From Acidobacteriota bacterium (GTDB lineage: Bacteria; Acidobacteriota; Terriglobia; Acidiferrales; UBA7541): DNA of 42,671 bases. Below are positions 26,618 through 34,256 of the stretch, one piece after another. Under the pieces are notes generated by a model that saw nothing but the letters and a program-made list of their open reading frames with translations, did not search any database and was not told the origin of the DNA. The position numbers and the translations under genes are program-made. Positions within the stretch are counted from its first letter, which is position 1. Every line of letters begins with the position of its first letter. The stretch lies in NCBI GenBank assembly GCA_013287135.1, contig JABDEK010000030.1:1-42671 (forward strand), written 5' to 3'.

Positions 26618-27991
26618 ATGACCTTATCCGCGCCTGTCCCCGTTGTTTCCCGATTTCGCTGTTTTGCGGACTCTCGCGCAATGTTCCGCAATCCCGTGCA
26701 GGTTTTGTCGAAGTACAACGATATCTTCGGCGACACATTCCGGCTCTATTTGGGCGGTCTCAAGGAAGCGATCGTTACGATCGATCCCGCTGTCATTCAG
26801 CACGTGTTAAAGACCAATGCGGAGAACTACCAAAAATCCGAAATTCAAGTAAAGCGGATGGGCCACTTCCTGGGGAAAGGTCTTCTCACCACCCACGGAG
26901 AAGCCTGGCGCACGCAGCGGCGTCTTATCCAGAAGGGCTTCGATCGAACGCAACTCGATGCGCTGTCCTCAATCATGCAGGACTCCCTCGCCGAGTCGCT
27001 GCGGGATTTCGACAGACAGGTCCGTCGCGGCCCCGTCGATATCTACCCCCACCTGATGAAAATTACATTCGCGATGGTCTCCCGATCGCTCTTTGGCGCA
27101 CGGTTGAAGGACGAAGACATCGATCTGGTCAGCCATACCATCTGCACCGTCCAGGAATTCATTGTTCGGCAAACCCTTCAGCCCTACCTGAATGCCTGGT
27201 TCGCCGTCTCGGGGGAACTGCGCAGACACGAAGACATGCGAACCCGCGCGGACGCCATTCTGCTCGAATACATCAGGAAGCGCCGCAACGAACCGCCCGG
27301 CCACGATCTGCTGCAGACTTTGATGGATGCGCGTTACAGCGATGGCGAAGGCATGAGCGATGAGCTCATCCTCAGTGAGAGCATGCAACTTCTGGTGGCC
27401 GGCCATGAAACATCGTCGAATGCGCTATCGTGGCTTCTTTATCTTTTGAGCTCGCGTCCGGATTGTCTCGAAAGGGTAAGGCAGGAATTTGATTCCGTGC
27501 TCGGCGAAGCGCCTCTGAGCCACAGCGACGTTCCCAAATTCGAATTTGCGACTCAGGTCATTCAGGAGGCGCTCCGCCTCTACCCGCCGTTTTGGATGAT
27601 CGACCGCATGGCTGTCGCGGACGACCGCGTAGGCGACCTCGCCATTCCCCGTGGATCGATGGTCATTGTGTATGTGTACGGTGCGCACCATGCTCCGCGT
27701 TACTGGCAGAATCCGGAGAATTTCGATACGGAGCGTTTCACCAAAGCCAACGAAAAGCTGCGCACGCCCTTCACCTTCCTTCCCTTCGGGGGCGGACCGC
27801 GAGGCTGTATCGGTGGAAATTACGCGATGCTGCAGATCCTCATGATTTTGAGCGATCTGCTCAGAAAATACGATTTTCAGCTGGCTCCGGGCCAAATGAT
27901 CGAAGCTCGTCCGATGGTCATTCTGCGGCCGAAGCACGGAATCCGCATGACGTTCACTCATACCATCGCTCTGGCCCCCTGCACCGCATAA
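26618..27991 (+). CDS. Cytochrome P450 (fatty-acid hydroxylase-like)
   Basis: The 457-residue heme-thiolate monooxygenase has all the class signatures. The oxygen-binding A-G-H-E-T-S lies at 261-266 and the E-x-x-R pair is E317/R320. The heme-binding loop F-G-G-G-P-R-G-C-I-G has its cysteine ligand at C397. Overall similarity is to bacterial class II-like and CYP4/CYP102-type fatty-acid hydroxylases, but it has no fused reductase. An external ferredoxin or flavodoxin would be needed, and none is visible in the window. It lies 98 bp downstream of the desaturase on the same strand and is probably part of the same operon, acting on the acyl chain handled by the megaenzyme. Confidence 0.93.
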   Translation: MTLSAPVPVVSRFRCFADSRAMFRNPVQVLSKYNDIFGDTFRLYLGGLKEAIVTIDPAVIQHVLKTNAENYQKSEIQVKRMGHFLGKGLLTTHGEAWRTQRRLIQKGFDRTQLDALSSIMQDSLAESLRDFDRQVRRGPVDIYPHLMKITFAMVSRSLFGARLKDEDIDLVSHTICTVQEFIVRQTLQPYLNAWFAVSGELRRHEDMRTRADAILLEYIRKRRNEPPGHDLLQTLMDARYSDGEGMSDELILSESMQLLVAGHETSSNALSWLLYLLSSRPDCLERVRQEFDSVLGEAPLSHSDVPKFEFATQVIQEALRLYPPFWMIDRMAVADDRVGDLAIPRGSMVIVYVYGAHHAPRYWQNPENFDTERFTKANEKLRTPFTFLPFGGGPRGCIGGNYAMLQILMILSDLLRKYDFQLAPGQMIEARPMVILRPKHGIRMTFTHTIALAPCTA

Positions 27992-28011
27992 GAGGCGATC
28001 CGGTCGGAAAC

Positions 28012-28449
28012 CTACTTGAGTTGTAAAGCGTAAAACATTGCCCAATTGATATCCACTCGGCGACCGCAACTTCGCCCATGCGGAAAGCCGGTCCCGACGA
28101 GAAAACGAACTAGCGATTCCTCCGTGCTGTCTGCGACTTGGATTATGGCCGCGACTTCCTGCTCCGTGTAGGTCGCGTATTTTTTGTTCTTGTTCCGTTT
28201 GCCCACATGGATCGGCCAATCCTTCTTCTGCACCCCGTCCTCTCTCGCAACGTACTTGCCGATGCCACGGTCGTTCGGGAAAACCATTGTCTTGAGGAAA
28301 TAGTTCAACACGGTCGATTCGCCGATTGGTGCGCCCGTCGCACCAGAGGGGCGTGTCCGCAACTCGTGCAGAAAGTCGAGCATGTCATGGCGGCAAATTC
28401 GTCGAAAAAGGTTTTCTTGCAGCTTGTGAAGATTCATATTTGAATGCAA
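28012..28449 (-). pseudogene. Truncated tyrosine-recombinase (phage-type integrase) gene
   Basis: The frame reads N-L-F-R-R-I-C-R-H-D-M-L-D-F-L, then Y-T-E-Q-E-V-A-A-I, then V-R-F-L-V-G-T-G-F. These belong to the core-binding domain and the first part of the catalytic domain of a tyrosine recombinase. The N-terminal arm-binding domain is missing. After V-G-T-G-F the frame goes wrong (a frameshift near the R-S-C-G-R-R segment), and the R-H-R-Y catalytic residues beyond the first are not present. The gene starts 31 bp from a duplicated tRNA-Ala 3' end, which is where an integrase gene is expected. It marks an old integration event and is not active. Confidence 0.75.
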
Positions 28450-28479
28450 GAGGAAACCGCAAATGTGGCAACAGTACGT

Positions 28480-28567
28480 GGTAACAGCTAGCGGTTTTCC
28501 AACTTCCTTGGTTTCTTCAGATGAGTGGAGCCGGCGCGGTTCGAACCCGCGACCTCCTCGATGCCAT
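28480..28567 (-). repeat. Attachment-site copy with tRNA-Ala 3' fragment
   Basis: Bases 28526-28567 match the 3' half of the tRNA-Ala gene (32560-32601), with one mismatch in 42. They include the T-arm GGTTCGAAC read on this strand. Upstream, GTAACAG(C/T)TAGCGGTTTTCC and TGGTTTCTTCA are also shared, so the repeat continues about 45 bp past the tRNA end. The fragment ends at the anticodon, a usual crossover point for tyrosine recombinases. It cannot fold as a tRNA. Confidence 0.8.
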
Positions 28568-28883
28568 TCGGAGAGAAGCCTCTATTCCTATTGGCACCTG
28601 AGCCTCTCGTTGCGGCTATTACGGTCGACGAAATCGGATAGAGCGTCTGAAAACGGAGGTTGCTTCCTGTTATTCGTATTATGGACTTCGCGCAGCTCGT
28701 GAGATTGCCACAATCATGCCGACAATGCCGATTTTAATGTATACCCAACACGGCTATTGGGGAATGGAATTGGAAGCTAAGAAATTCGGCGTGCGATTGA
28801 AACGGTGTTAAAGCAGCGAACCTTGAGTCCAGGACCCTGTACACGCTCGGGTGAGAAGCGACGGAAACCGAGGGCGAAATTCG
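28568..28883. other. Non-coding stretch at the left end of the island
   Basis: No gene, RNA or repeat is recognised between the tRNA fragment and the Crp-type remnant. A short piece at about 28720-28830 shows no convincing codon pattern. It is probably eroded element DNA. Confidence 0.4.
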
Positions 28884-29085
28884 ATGCTACTCGGCTTACT
28901 CGCTGACGAATGCGATGCAGTGTTCAAGAAATTAGAGTTCGTAGAGTTGCCCACGAATTTTGTCTTACAAGAAGCAGGGCCGATCAAATTCGCTTATTTC
29001 ATTAATTGTGGACTGGCCTCGGTCTTAAACGACGAAAACGTTGAAGTTGGACTGGCTGGTGCGTCGGCTGGCGACAGGTCGATTG
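28884..29085 (+). pseudogene. N-terminal fragment of a Crp/Fnr-type regulator
   Basis: From ATG 28884 the frame reads L-L-G-L-L-A-D-E-C, then L-E-F-V-E-L-P-T-N-F-V-L-Q-E-A-G, then Y-F-I-N-C-G-L-A-S-V-L. It continues with N-V-E-V-G-L-A-G. These are the first strands of the cyclic-nucleotide-binding domain of a Crp/Fnr family regulator. After about 65 residues the similarity ends and the frame runs into unrelated sequence. The rest of the sensory domain and the helix-turn-helix are missing, so this is a remnant. Confidence 0.65.
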
Positions 29086-29130
29086 CACCTAAGATAATCA
29101 AGCGTAGAATAGCGGCATCGAGATGTACCG

Positions 29131-29325
29131 ATGGAAAAGGAAGGTTTGAAAAGCGCGGACCTGAGGCGCTTGTGTGAGGGCGTGTCGCCTGACGACGAGC
29201 CGTGCGGTTCCCCAGCGACACTGAGTTGCTTGACGTGTGGGAGATGGTTTTGCGGTGCTCACGCCGAGGATGATGAGTGGCATCCGTGCGTGCTGCCGTC
29301 TGGTGAGGAGGGCGGCGAGGCGTAG
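29131..29325 (+). CDS. Small cysteine/histidine-rich zinc-finger protein (64 aa)
   Basis: The 64-residue product contains C-E-G...E-P-C, then C-L-T-C-G-R-W-F-C-G-A-H and E-W-H-P-C, giving at least six cysteines and two histidines spaced like a B-box or AN1-type zinc finger. No DNA-binding helix or enzyme domain is present. It lies 35 bp upstream of an even smaller gene with a strong ribosome-binding site. Function is unknown. The zinc role is inferred from cysteine spacing. Confidence 0.6.
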   Translation: MEKEGLKSADLRRLCEGVSPDDEPCGSPATLSCLTCGRWFCGAHAEDDEWHPCVLPSGEEGGEA

Positions 29326-29360
29326 AGCACCCGCCCAGCTAAACGAGGAGGATAAACCAT

Positions 29361-29507
29361 ATGACAGCACAACGGCAGTCCGACATCCTGAAGATCGAGC
29401 AGAGGCGAGATTTGCTCCTGAAAATTGGTGTACTGGACAATGAAATCGCGTTTCCCGCGTTGGCGTTAATTAGGCGTGGAGTTGGTCTGGTCATCGGTTG
29501 GGTGTAG
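29361..29507 (+). CDS. Tiny protein with strong ribosome-binding site (48 aa)
   Basis: AGGAGG at 29346-29351 lies nine bases before ATG 29361, a near-perfect initiation signal. The frame encodes 48 residues: a charged N-terminal half (Q-R-Q-S-D-I-L-K-I-E-Q-R-R-D-L-L-L) followed by a more hydrophobic tail ending V-I-G-W-V. No family is recognised. It follows the zinc-finger gene by 35 bp and may be co-transcribed with it. Confidence 0.55.
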   Translation: MTAQRQSDILKIEQRRDLLLKIGVLDNEIAFPALALIRRGVGLVIGWV

Positions 29508-29676
29508 TCTCTGATCGGGGCGATCCTTATCATTAATAAAGACTGCTTTTGCTAGGCCTAAGAATTTATGCGATACAACTGTAGGAAACAGAACCCGCGG
29601 TCCTGTCCTGAGCTTGCGACCAAGTAAAGGGTCAACAGACCGTTCATTTCCGTGTGTTCAGAAAGGACCATCATCG

Positions 29677-30705
29677 GTGCAGACGTCACAAATTTTTCAA
29701 GCATGGGGCAAGATCCTCAAGGGTGAACCTCCCTCTCTGTCGATAGAAATCACGCGTGAATGCCCTTTGAAATGTCCGGGATGTTACGCGTATGACGACG
29801 CACACCTAGGCGGCGGACAGACATTGCGCGACCTGAACGATAGAAGAGGCCAATCCCTAGTAGACGGAGTTCTTGAAGTCGTCGATCGGCTGAAGCCTTT
29901 GCACTTGTCTATCGTCGGGGGTGACCCGCTGGTCCGCTATCGCGAACTTGAGTTGTTGATTCCCTTGTTATTGGGGCGCGGAATCCATGTGCAGATTGTT
30001 ACCAGCGCCTTCCGGACAATGGGTCCGACCTGGGCAAGCCTGGAGCATCTGCATATCGTCGTGTCCATCGATGGCCTGCAACCAGAACACGATATCCGCC
30101 GAGCGCCAGCAACGTACGACCGCATTCTAAAAAACATCCTGGGGCAGAGAGTCACGATCCACTGCACGGTCACAGGTCAAATGATGAAGCGACCAGGATA
30201 CTTGGGCGAATTCCTTGAATTCTGGACGCCACGCCCCGAGATCAAGAAGGTGTGGTTCAGCCTGTTCACTCCTCAAATCGGAGATCAGATGCCGGAAATC
30301 CTGGGTTTTGAAGAGCGGGCGCAAGCTCTTGCGGACATGACCCAATTGCGAAAACAATATCCGAAGCTTGATATGCCGCAGGCGGTGATTCGGCAGTTCG
30401 CCTCCCCGCCACACAGCCCGAAAGAATGTGTTTTCGCGCTCACAACCCAGACGTTGTCGGCAGACCTGGAGACAAAGATCACCCCCTGCCAGTTTGGTGG
30501 GAATCCTGACTGCGCATCCTGCGGATGCATCGCATCGATGGGTTTGGCTTCCGTAGCTTCGCACAAATTGGGAGGAATCCTCCCGGTTGGCGCCATTTTC
30601 AAAGCCTCCCTCAAGATCGGACAGAACAGAGCGAAATCAAGAGCGAAGTATCAAATTAAAAATCCTCTACAGATATCGCAGGTAAAGAAAACAAACGTAC
30701 AATAG
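29677..30705 (+). CDS. Radical SAM protein with C-terminal cysteine cluster
   Basis: GTG 29677 is preferred because AAAGGA lies about 10 bases upstream; a TTG at 29614 would add 21 residues. The 342-residue enzyme has the 4Fe-4S radical SAM motif C29-x3-C33-x2-C36 (C-P-L-K-C-P-G-C-Y-A). It also has the S-I-V-G-G-D-P-L glycine motif and the V-V-S-I-D-G-L strand of the half barrel. Near the C-terminus, T-P-C-Q-F-G-G-N-P-D-C-A-S-C-G-C-I resembles an auxiliary cluster-binding site of the SPASM type. The reaction cannot be named. It is followed after 22 bp by a class II aldolase gene, so the two probably act in one pathway. It is the main intact cargo of the tRNA island. Confidence 0.88.
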   Translation: MQTSQIFQAWGKILKGEPPSLSIEITRECPLKCPGCYAYDDAHLGGGQTLRDLNDRRGQSLVDGVLEVVDRLKPLHLSIVGGDPLVRYRELELLIPLLLGRGIHVQIVTSAFRTMGPTWASLEHLHIVVSIDGLQPEHDIRRAPATYDRILKNILGQRVTIHCTVTGQMMKRPGYLGEFLEFWTPRPEIKKVWFSLFTPQIGDQMPEILGFEERAQALADMTQLRKQYPKLDMPQAVIRQFASPPHSPKECVFALTTQTLSADLETKITPCQFGGNPDCASCGCIASMGLASVASHKLGGILPVGAIFKASLKIGQNRAKSRAKYQIKNPLQISQVKKTNVQ

Positions 30706-30727
30706 TCGGGGAAGGAAAAATTAGTTT

Positions 30728-31807
30728 GTGAAGAATGCAGCCCAGCCCAAGCTTTTGTCCACTCGATATGAAAGGGAGGTAGTTTCCCTCGGCGAACTAT
30801 CCGCGCGGCTCGGCAGCAATCCACTCTTGGTACAAGCCAGCAATGGAAATACATCTATAAAGCTAGATGGAATTCTATGGATTAAAGCATCTGGCAAATG
30901 GCTAGCACATGCAATGCAAGAAGAGATGTTCGTTTCGGTTGAATTGGCGTCCGTTAAGGAGGCTGTTCAGAACAACAAGGAAATTGCGCCGCACTATGAC
31001 CTGAGGGACGAGCCCCGACCATCGATTGAAACACCAATGCACGCCATCCTTCGGCATCGTGTTGTCATCCACGTGCACTCTGTCAATGCTATCGCCTGGG
31101 CGATACGTCTAGATGGACCCGAGCAACTAAAAGAACGACTGGCTGGCCTACGGTGGCAATGGATTCCGTACGCAGGATCCGGCATCCCGCTAGCCCGAGA
31201 AATCGAAAAGAAAGTGGGCCGTGCGCGGGAAACCGACGTTCTCGTACTTGGAAACCACGGACTGGTTATTTGCGGACATGATTGTTACTCAGCCGAAAAG
31301 CTTCTTCGTGACGTTGAACGACGACTTGCGATTGCTCCCCGAAGATTCCCAAGGCCCGACACCTCAGTGCTGAATACGATTGCCCGTTCTTCAAAATGGC
31401 AATTCCCTGATGTCGATTCACTGCATGCATTAGGAACGGATCCAGACTCTCAAAAGATTCTAAAAGGCGGCATTCTCTATCCATGCCAGGCTATTTTTCT
31501 GGGCCATACGATGCCTCTCTGGCCGCCTGCGGCCGTAATTTCTAAATTCAAAGAGCGCTTGATTGGCAAAGATACAACTCCTCCTTTCATAGCTGTGGAG
31601 AGAAGTGGAGTCATGCTCAACAAGAAGATGACCAGCGCAGAGCGCGCCACCTTGATTGGTCTTGTGCAAGTGACTCAACGAACGGAAAGATCCGCGCGAC
31701 TTCGCTACCTGGAAAAGGCGGAAATATCGGATGTCCTGAGCAAGGGCGCACATGGTTGCAAAGAAGGAGTTGTGATGGAGGAAAAAGCAAATCCTATTGC
31801 GAGATAG
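30728..31807 (+). CDS. Class II aldolase/adducin-family protein
   Basis: The 359-residue protein starts with GTG 30728 (AAGGA about 12 bases upstream). The zinc-dependent class II aldolase fold is shown by S-N-G-N-T-S, K-A-S-G-K, the histidine pair in V-I-H-V-H-S, and L-V-L-G-N-H-G-L-V. These include the expected zinc-ligand histidines. The C-terminal 150 residues extend beyond a minimal aldolase and contain no recognised domain. Class II aldolases cleave or form sugar phosphates such as fuculose or rhamnulose phosphate; the substrate here is unknown. It appears translationally linked to the upstream radical SAM gene. Confidence 0.85.
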   Translation: MKNAAQPKLLSTRYEREVVSLGELSARLGSNPLLVQASNGNTSIKLDGILWIKASGKWLAHAMQEEMFVSVELASVKEAVQNNKEIAPHYDLRDEPRPSIETPMHAILRHRVVIHVHSVNAIAWAIRLDGPEQLKERLAGLRWQWIPYAGSGIPLAREIEKKVGRARETDVLVLGNHGLVICGHDCYSAEKLLRDVERRLAIAPRRFPRPDTSVLNTIARSSKWQFPDVDSLHALGTDPDSQKILKGGILYPCQAIFLGHTMPLWPPAAVISKFKERLIGKDTTPPFIAVERSGVMLNKKMTSAERATLIGLVQVTQRTERSARLRYLEKAEISDVLSKGAHGCKEGVVMEEKANPIAR

Positions 31808-31815
31808 CAGAACTT

Positions 31816-31995
31816 TTATTCTGGGAATGGCCCGCCGATAATCGGGTCGGCAACCAGCACGTCAAAGTCTTTCTTACACGTTATGCAAGTGACGGTCTGG
31901 TTGTTCATTGGACTTCGTCCCACTCTTACAAAGACATGAATAATCTGTTTCCGTTTGCAATGCTGGCAGTAGACAGGGATTTTGGACTTCTCCAT
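31816..31995 (-). CDS. Small zinc-ribbon protein (59 aa)
   Basis: On the minus strand ATG 31995 opens a 59-residue frame with C-Q-H-C-K-R-K-Q near the start and C-I-T-C-K-K-D-F-D-V-L-V later, then D-P-I-I-G-G-P-F-P-E at the end. The two C-x2-C pairs 24 residues apart form a clear zinc ribbon, and the protein is complete. It converges on the aldolase gene with only 8 bp between stops. Function is unknown. It is below the length cut-off of many gene finders. Confidence 0.65.
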   Translation of the reverse strand: MEKSKIPVYCQHCKRKQIIHVFVRVGRSPMNNQTVTCITCKKDFDVLVADPIIGGPFPE

Positions 31996-32141
31996 ACCTG
32001 ATTCTATAACGCGCTCGGTGAGGGCTGCCCGTATCTTTTGGCACTCTAAGTGTTTGGTGAGATTTTTGATCTGTACTTGATGGTCAGACGATAGTGAAGC
32101 CTATTGTAGCAACTTAGCCCTGCTCTTCTTCCGCCGAAATC

Positions 32142-32336
32142 TTGGGCTACAACGTGTTGCTGACGATAGATCAGGGCTTTGTACACCAGCAAAACCTTGA
32201 GGGCCGCAGGATCGCGCTTCTGATCCTTGTGGCTCCGTCGAATCAGATCGAGGATTTGGCACCGATTGCTCCGGCCGCTCTCGCCGCCCTGGCCGATATC
32301 CAACCGGGAAGCGTCGTTCGTGTGAAAGCAGCTTAG
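32142..32336 (+). pseudogene. C-terminal fragment of a DUF5615 (PIN-like) protein
   Basis: The frame reads L-L-T-I-D-Q-G-F-V-H-Q-Q-N-L, then R-R-I-A-L-L-I-L-V-A-P-S-N, then P-G-S-V-V-R-V. These segments are characteristic of the second half of DUF5615 PIN-like proteins, which are often toxin components of toxin-antitoxin pairs. The N-terminal half with the first acidic residues is missing, and no antitoxin gene is seen upstream. It is probably a remnant. Confidence 0.6.
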
Positions 32337-32509
32337 TTCCAGCCTCAGAGTTCAGGTGCGTCCATTCGCGGCAGATCATAGAGCTTGCTGACGAGTCCAA
32401 TGATCCAGCCGATGGGATATAAGATATCGCTGATGATTGTACAAATCCTGAGACGCGCCTCCCAGGCGGCACGCTCCTCCTCTGCATCACGTACGATTTG
32501 TTGTACTCG
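32337..32509. other. Stretch with a minus-strand coding remnant
   Basis: On the minus strand one frame reads V-R-D-A-E-E-E-R-A-A-W-E-A-R-L-R, then a hydrophobic segment I-S-D-I-L-Y-P-I-G-W-I-I-G-L-V, and stops near 32350. It has no start codon and runs back into the attachment-site repeat, so it is likely a gene cut by the integration. No family is recognised. Confidence 0.35.
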
Positions 32510-32601
32510 GGTAACAGTTAGCGGTTTTCCGAGGTAACGTTCCTGGTTTCTTCAAATGGTGGAGCCGGCGGGGTTCGAACCCGCGACCTCCTCGATGCCA
32601 T
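32510..32601 (-). repeat. Right attachment-site copy overlapping tRNA-Ala
   Basis: This is the partner of the repeat at 28480-28567 and comprises the 3' half of tRNA-Ala plus about 45 bp beyond its 3' end. A few bases of extra sequence (GAGGTAACG) lie between the two shared outer blocks, so the copies have diverged. Confidence 0.75.
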
Positions 32602-32632
32602 CGAGGCGCGCTCCCAACTGCGCTACGGCCCC
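32557..32632 (-). tRNA. tRNA-Ala(GGC)
   Basis: Read on the minus strand, the gene starts GGGGCCGTAGCGCAG and ends CGGCTCC-A-CCA. The acceptor stem GGGGCCG pairs with CGGCTCC (one G-U). The D-arm carries the usual AGCGCAGTTGG. The anticodon stem CTCGA/TCGAG encloses anticodon GGC (bases 32597-32599). The T-arm contains GGGTTCGAACCCC. The 3' CCA is encoded. Length is 76 nt. The 3' half is duplicated 4 kb to the left. Confidence 0.95.
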
Positions 32633-32750
32633 ACAGAATCCAAATGCTGTTATAGCGTTTATAGCACCTTGCGAATGCGAGCGTCAAACAACTCCCCTAC
32701 AATAGCATGCATAACACAACGCATTGTTGGAGCATCAGAACAACGAGTCT

Positions 32751-33605
32751 ATGGCCAGAAAGATTACACGACGCGATATGACGAAGTTGCTGGCTACCGC
32801 CGGAACCGGCACGCTCGCTTTGGGACTTTACACCTGGCGCGTGGAACCTCATTGGCTGGAATTCACTTTTCCTACGCTACCCATCTCCGGCTTGGCCCCC
32901 GGGCTGGAAAACCGCACTCTCGCGCAGATTAGCGACATTCATGTGGGACCCAGAGTTGACGACGACTACATCATCAACTCCTTCCATAGGGTTCAGAAGC
33001 TAGCGCCAGACTTCGTAGCCTTCACCGGGGACTTCGTCACCTACAGAAGTGCGCAACAGTTCGAGCAGTTACGGCGTGTTTTGCGGCACGCCCCGCATGG
33101 CCGTCTAGGCACCGTCGGGATACTTGGCAACCACGATTATGGTTTTCACTGGCGCATGCTTGATGTCGCAGACCGTGTTACAGCGATTGCGCGCGACGCA
33201 GGCATTGTGCTGCTTCGCAACCAAGCGTTCACAATTGCCGGATTACAATTCGTTGGACTGGAAGACTTATGGAGTCCGCTCTTCGATCCCGCAGATCTCC
33301 TGGCCCAGAAAAGCCAGGACGCCTCCACAGTTGTGCTCTGCCATAACCCGGACGCCGCGGATCGCCCGATATGGAGCGGCTATCGCGGATGGATTCTTGC
33401 CGGCCACACACACGGCGGGCAGTGTAAGCCGCCGTTTCTGCCGCCGCCGCTGGTGCCGGTAGCGAACAAGCGCTATATCGCTGGCAAGATTGAATTGTCA
33501 GGAAACCGCAATATGTACATCAGCCGAGGCGTGGGCCACTTGCTTCGCGTTCGCTTTAACGCGCGCCCGGAAGTAGCCGTATTTAAGCTCCAGCGTGCCG
33601 TGTAG
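32751..33605 (+). CDS. Exported metallophosphoesterase (YkuE-like)
   Basis: ATG 32751 is chosen because residues 1-30 form a Tat-like signal (R-K-I-T-R-R-D-M, then a hydrophobic stretch). The longer opening at 32724 adds nine residues. The 284-residue protein shows the complete calcineurin-like metal site: D-I-H in Q-I-S-D-I-H-V-G, F-T-G-D-F, G-N-H-D, a further L-C-H-N, and G-H-T-H-G-G-Q. It hydrolyses phosphoesters at the membrane or in the periplasm. YkuE-like members may act on lipid-linked substrates. The gene begins just outside the island, upstream of tRNA-Ala in the opposite orientation. Confidence 0.92.
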   Translation: MARKITRRDMTKLLATAGTGTLALGLYTWRVEPHWLEFTFPTLPISGLAPGLENRTLAQISDIHVGPRVDDDYIINSFHRVQKLAPDFVAFTGDFVTYRSAQQFEQLRRVLRHAPHGRLGTVGILGNHDYGFHWRMLDVADRVTAIARDAGIVLLRNQAFTIAGLQFVGLEDLWSPLFDPADLLAQKSQDASTVVLCHNPDAADRPIWSGYRGWILAGHTHGGQCKPPFLPPPLVPVANKRYIAGKIELSGNRNMYISRGVGHLLRVRFNARPEVAVFKLQRAV

Positions 33606-33662
33606 CGAGCAACACTACAAACTACGATTCGATTGGTGGCCATCGAATAGCTGCCCTAACTC

Positions 33663-34256
33663 TCAGGAATGATGGAACCAGGCATACCCCACGGTAAACG
33701 TAAAAGTGCCGTTGTATCCCGGATTATGCGGACCCAAGCTGGCGCTTGACAGATGGCCAAATTCAATTTCAAAAAGTAGCGCACGCTTCTCTTTCACGAA
33801 GACATTCGCTCCAAACGCAGCTCCCGGCGTGAAGTTCACCTGCGAAGTGTCTCCCGGCGGAATATTATCCCTGCTGAAAACGATGCCACCCTCCGGAGCG
33901 AAGTACGGAACGACTTTCTTGCGACTCGTAAAATTCCATTTCCAAATGATGGGCTTAATGCTGCCTCCATACACGGCGCTTTCCGGCGGGAAGACCACGT
34001 AGATCGGCATCACGTCAACATCCCACTCAAAATTGCCGCGAAAGATTCCGGATAGATGATCGGAGGTAAATACTCTGCCGGCGCGACCGCCCGCATAAAA
34101 AAACTGAGTCGTATCGGACTTACCCAGGCCCATGCCGCCTCCGCCGAAAAGCGCCAATTGCCACGTATCTTTTTGAATGGGATTCGCAGGCGAATCTTGC
34201 GCCGCGATTGCCGAACCCAAGGCAAGCAACAGAATGAATACGCCGAAAATCTTCAT
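33663..34256 (-). CDS. PagL-like outer-membrane acyloxyacyl hydrolase
   Basis: The 197-residue protein has a signal peptide (1-19) and an alternating beta pattern ending in an aromatic strand (Y-A-W-F-H-H-S). The family active-site segment is seen as G-H168-L-S170-S-A-x5-H-N-P-G, corresponding to the H-x-S-N-A motif of lipid A 3-O-deacylase. The catalytic glutamate expected about 12 residues later is not obvious; the position reads N-P-G-Y-N-G. It may therefore be an inactive or diverged member, or simply a small barrel. It is divergent to the beta-CASP gene. Confidence 0.6.
   Translation of the reverse strand: MKIFGVFILLLALGSAIAAQDSPANPIQKDTWQLALFGGGGMGLGKSDTTQFFYAGGRAGRVFTSDHLSGIFRGNFEWDVDVMPIYVVFPPESAVYGGSIKPIIWKWNFTSRKKVVPYFAPEGGIVFSRDNIPPGDTSQVNFTPGAAFGANVFVKEKRALLFEIEFGHLSSASLGPHNPGYNGTFTFTVGYAWFHHS

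Larger units (their letters stand above)
28480..32601. mobile_element. Degenerate integrative island flanked by tRNA-Ala 3'-end repeats
   Basis: A block of about 90 bp containing the 3' half of tRNA-Ala(GGC) occurs twice in the same orientation, at 28480-28567 and at 32510-32601. The right copy is part of an intact tRNA gene. The left copy stops in the anticodon region. This is the footprint of site-specific integration into a tRNA gene. The roughly 4 kb between them holds fragments of a Crp-type regulator and a DUF5615 gene. It also holds an intact radical SAM/aldolase pair and three tiny genes. The integrase fragment lies just outside the left repeat, so two adjacent or tandem insertions are likely. 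All of this is inferred from the repeats and gene decay. Confidence 0.65.

Noticed and set aside
28463..28702. Plus-strand open frame with W-S-R-R-G-S-N-P-R-P
   Set aside because: This peptide is the known translation of tRNA 3' ends. It covers the tRNA-Ala fragment and is not a gene.
32487..32687. Minus-strand open frame across the tRNA-Ala gene
   Set aside because: It simply translates the tRNA and attachment repeat; no coding evidence.
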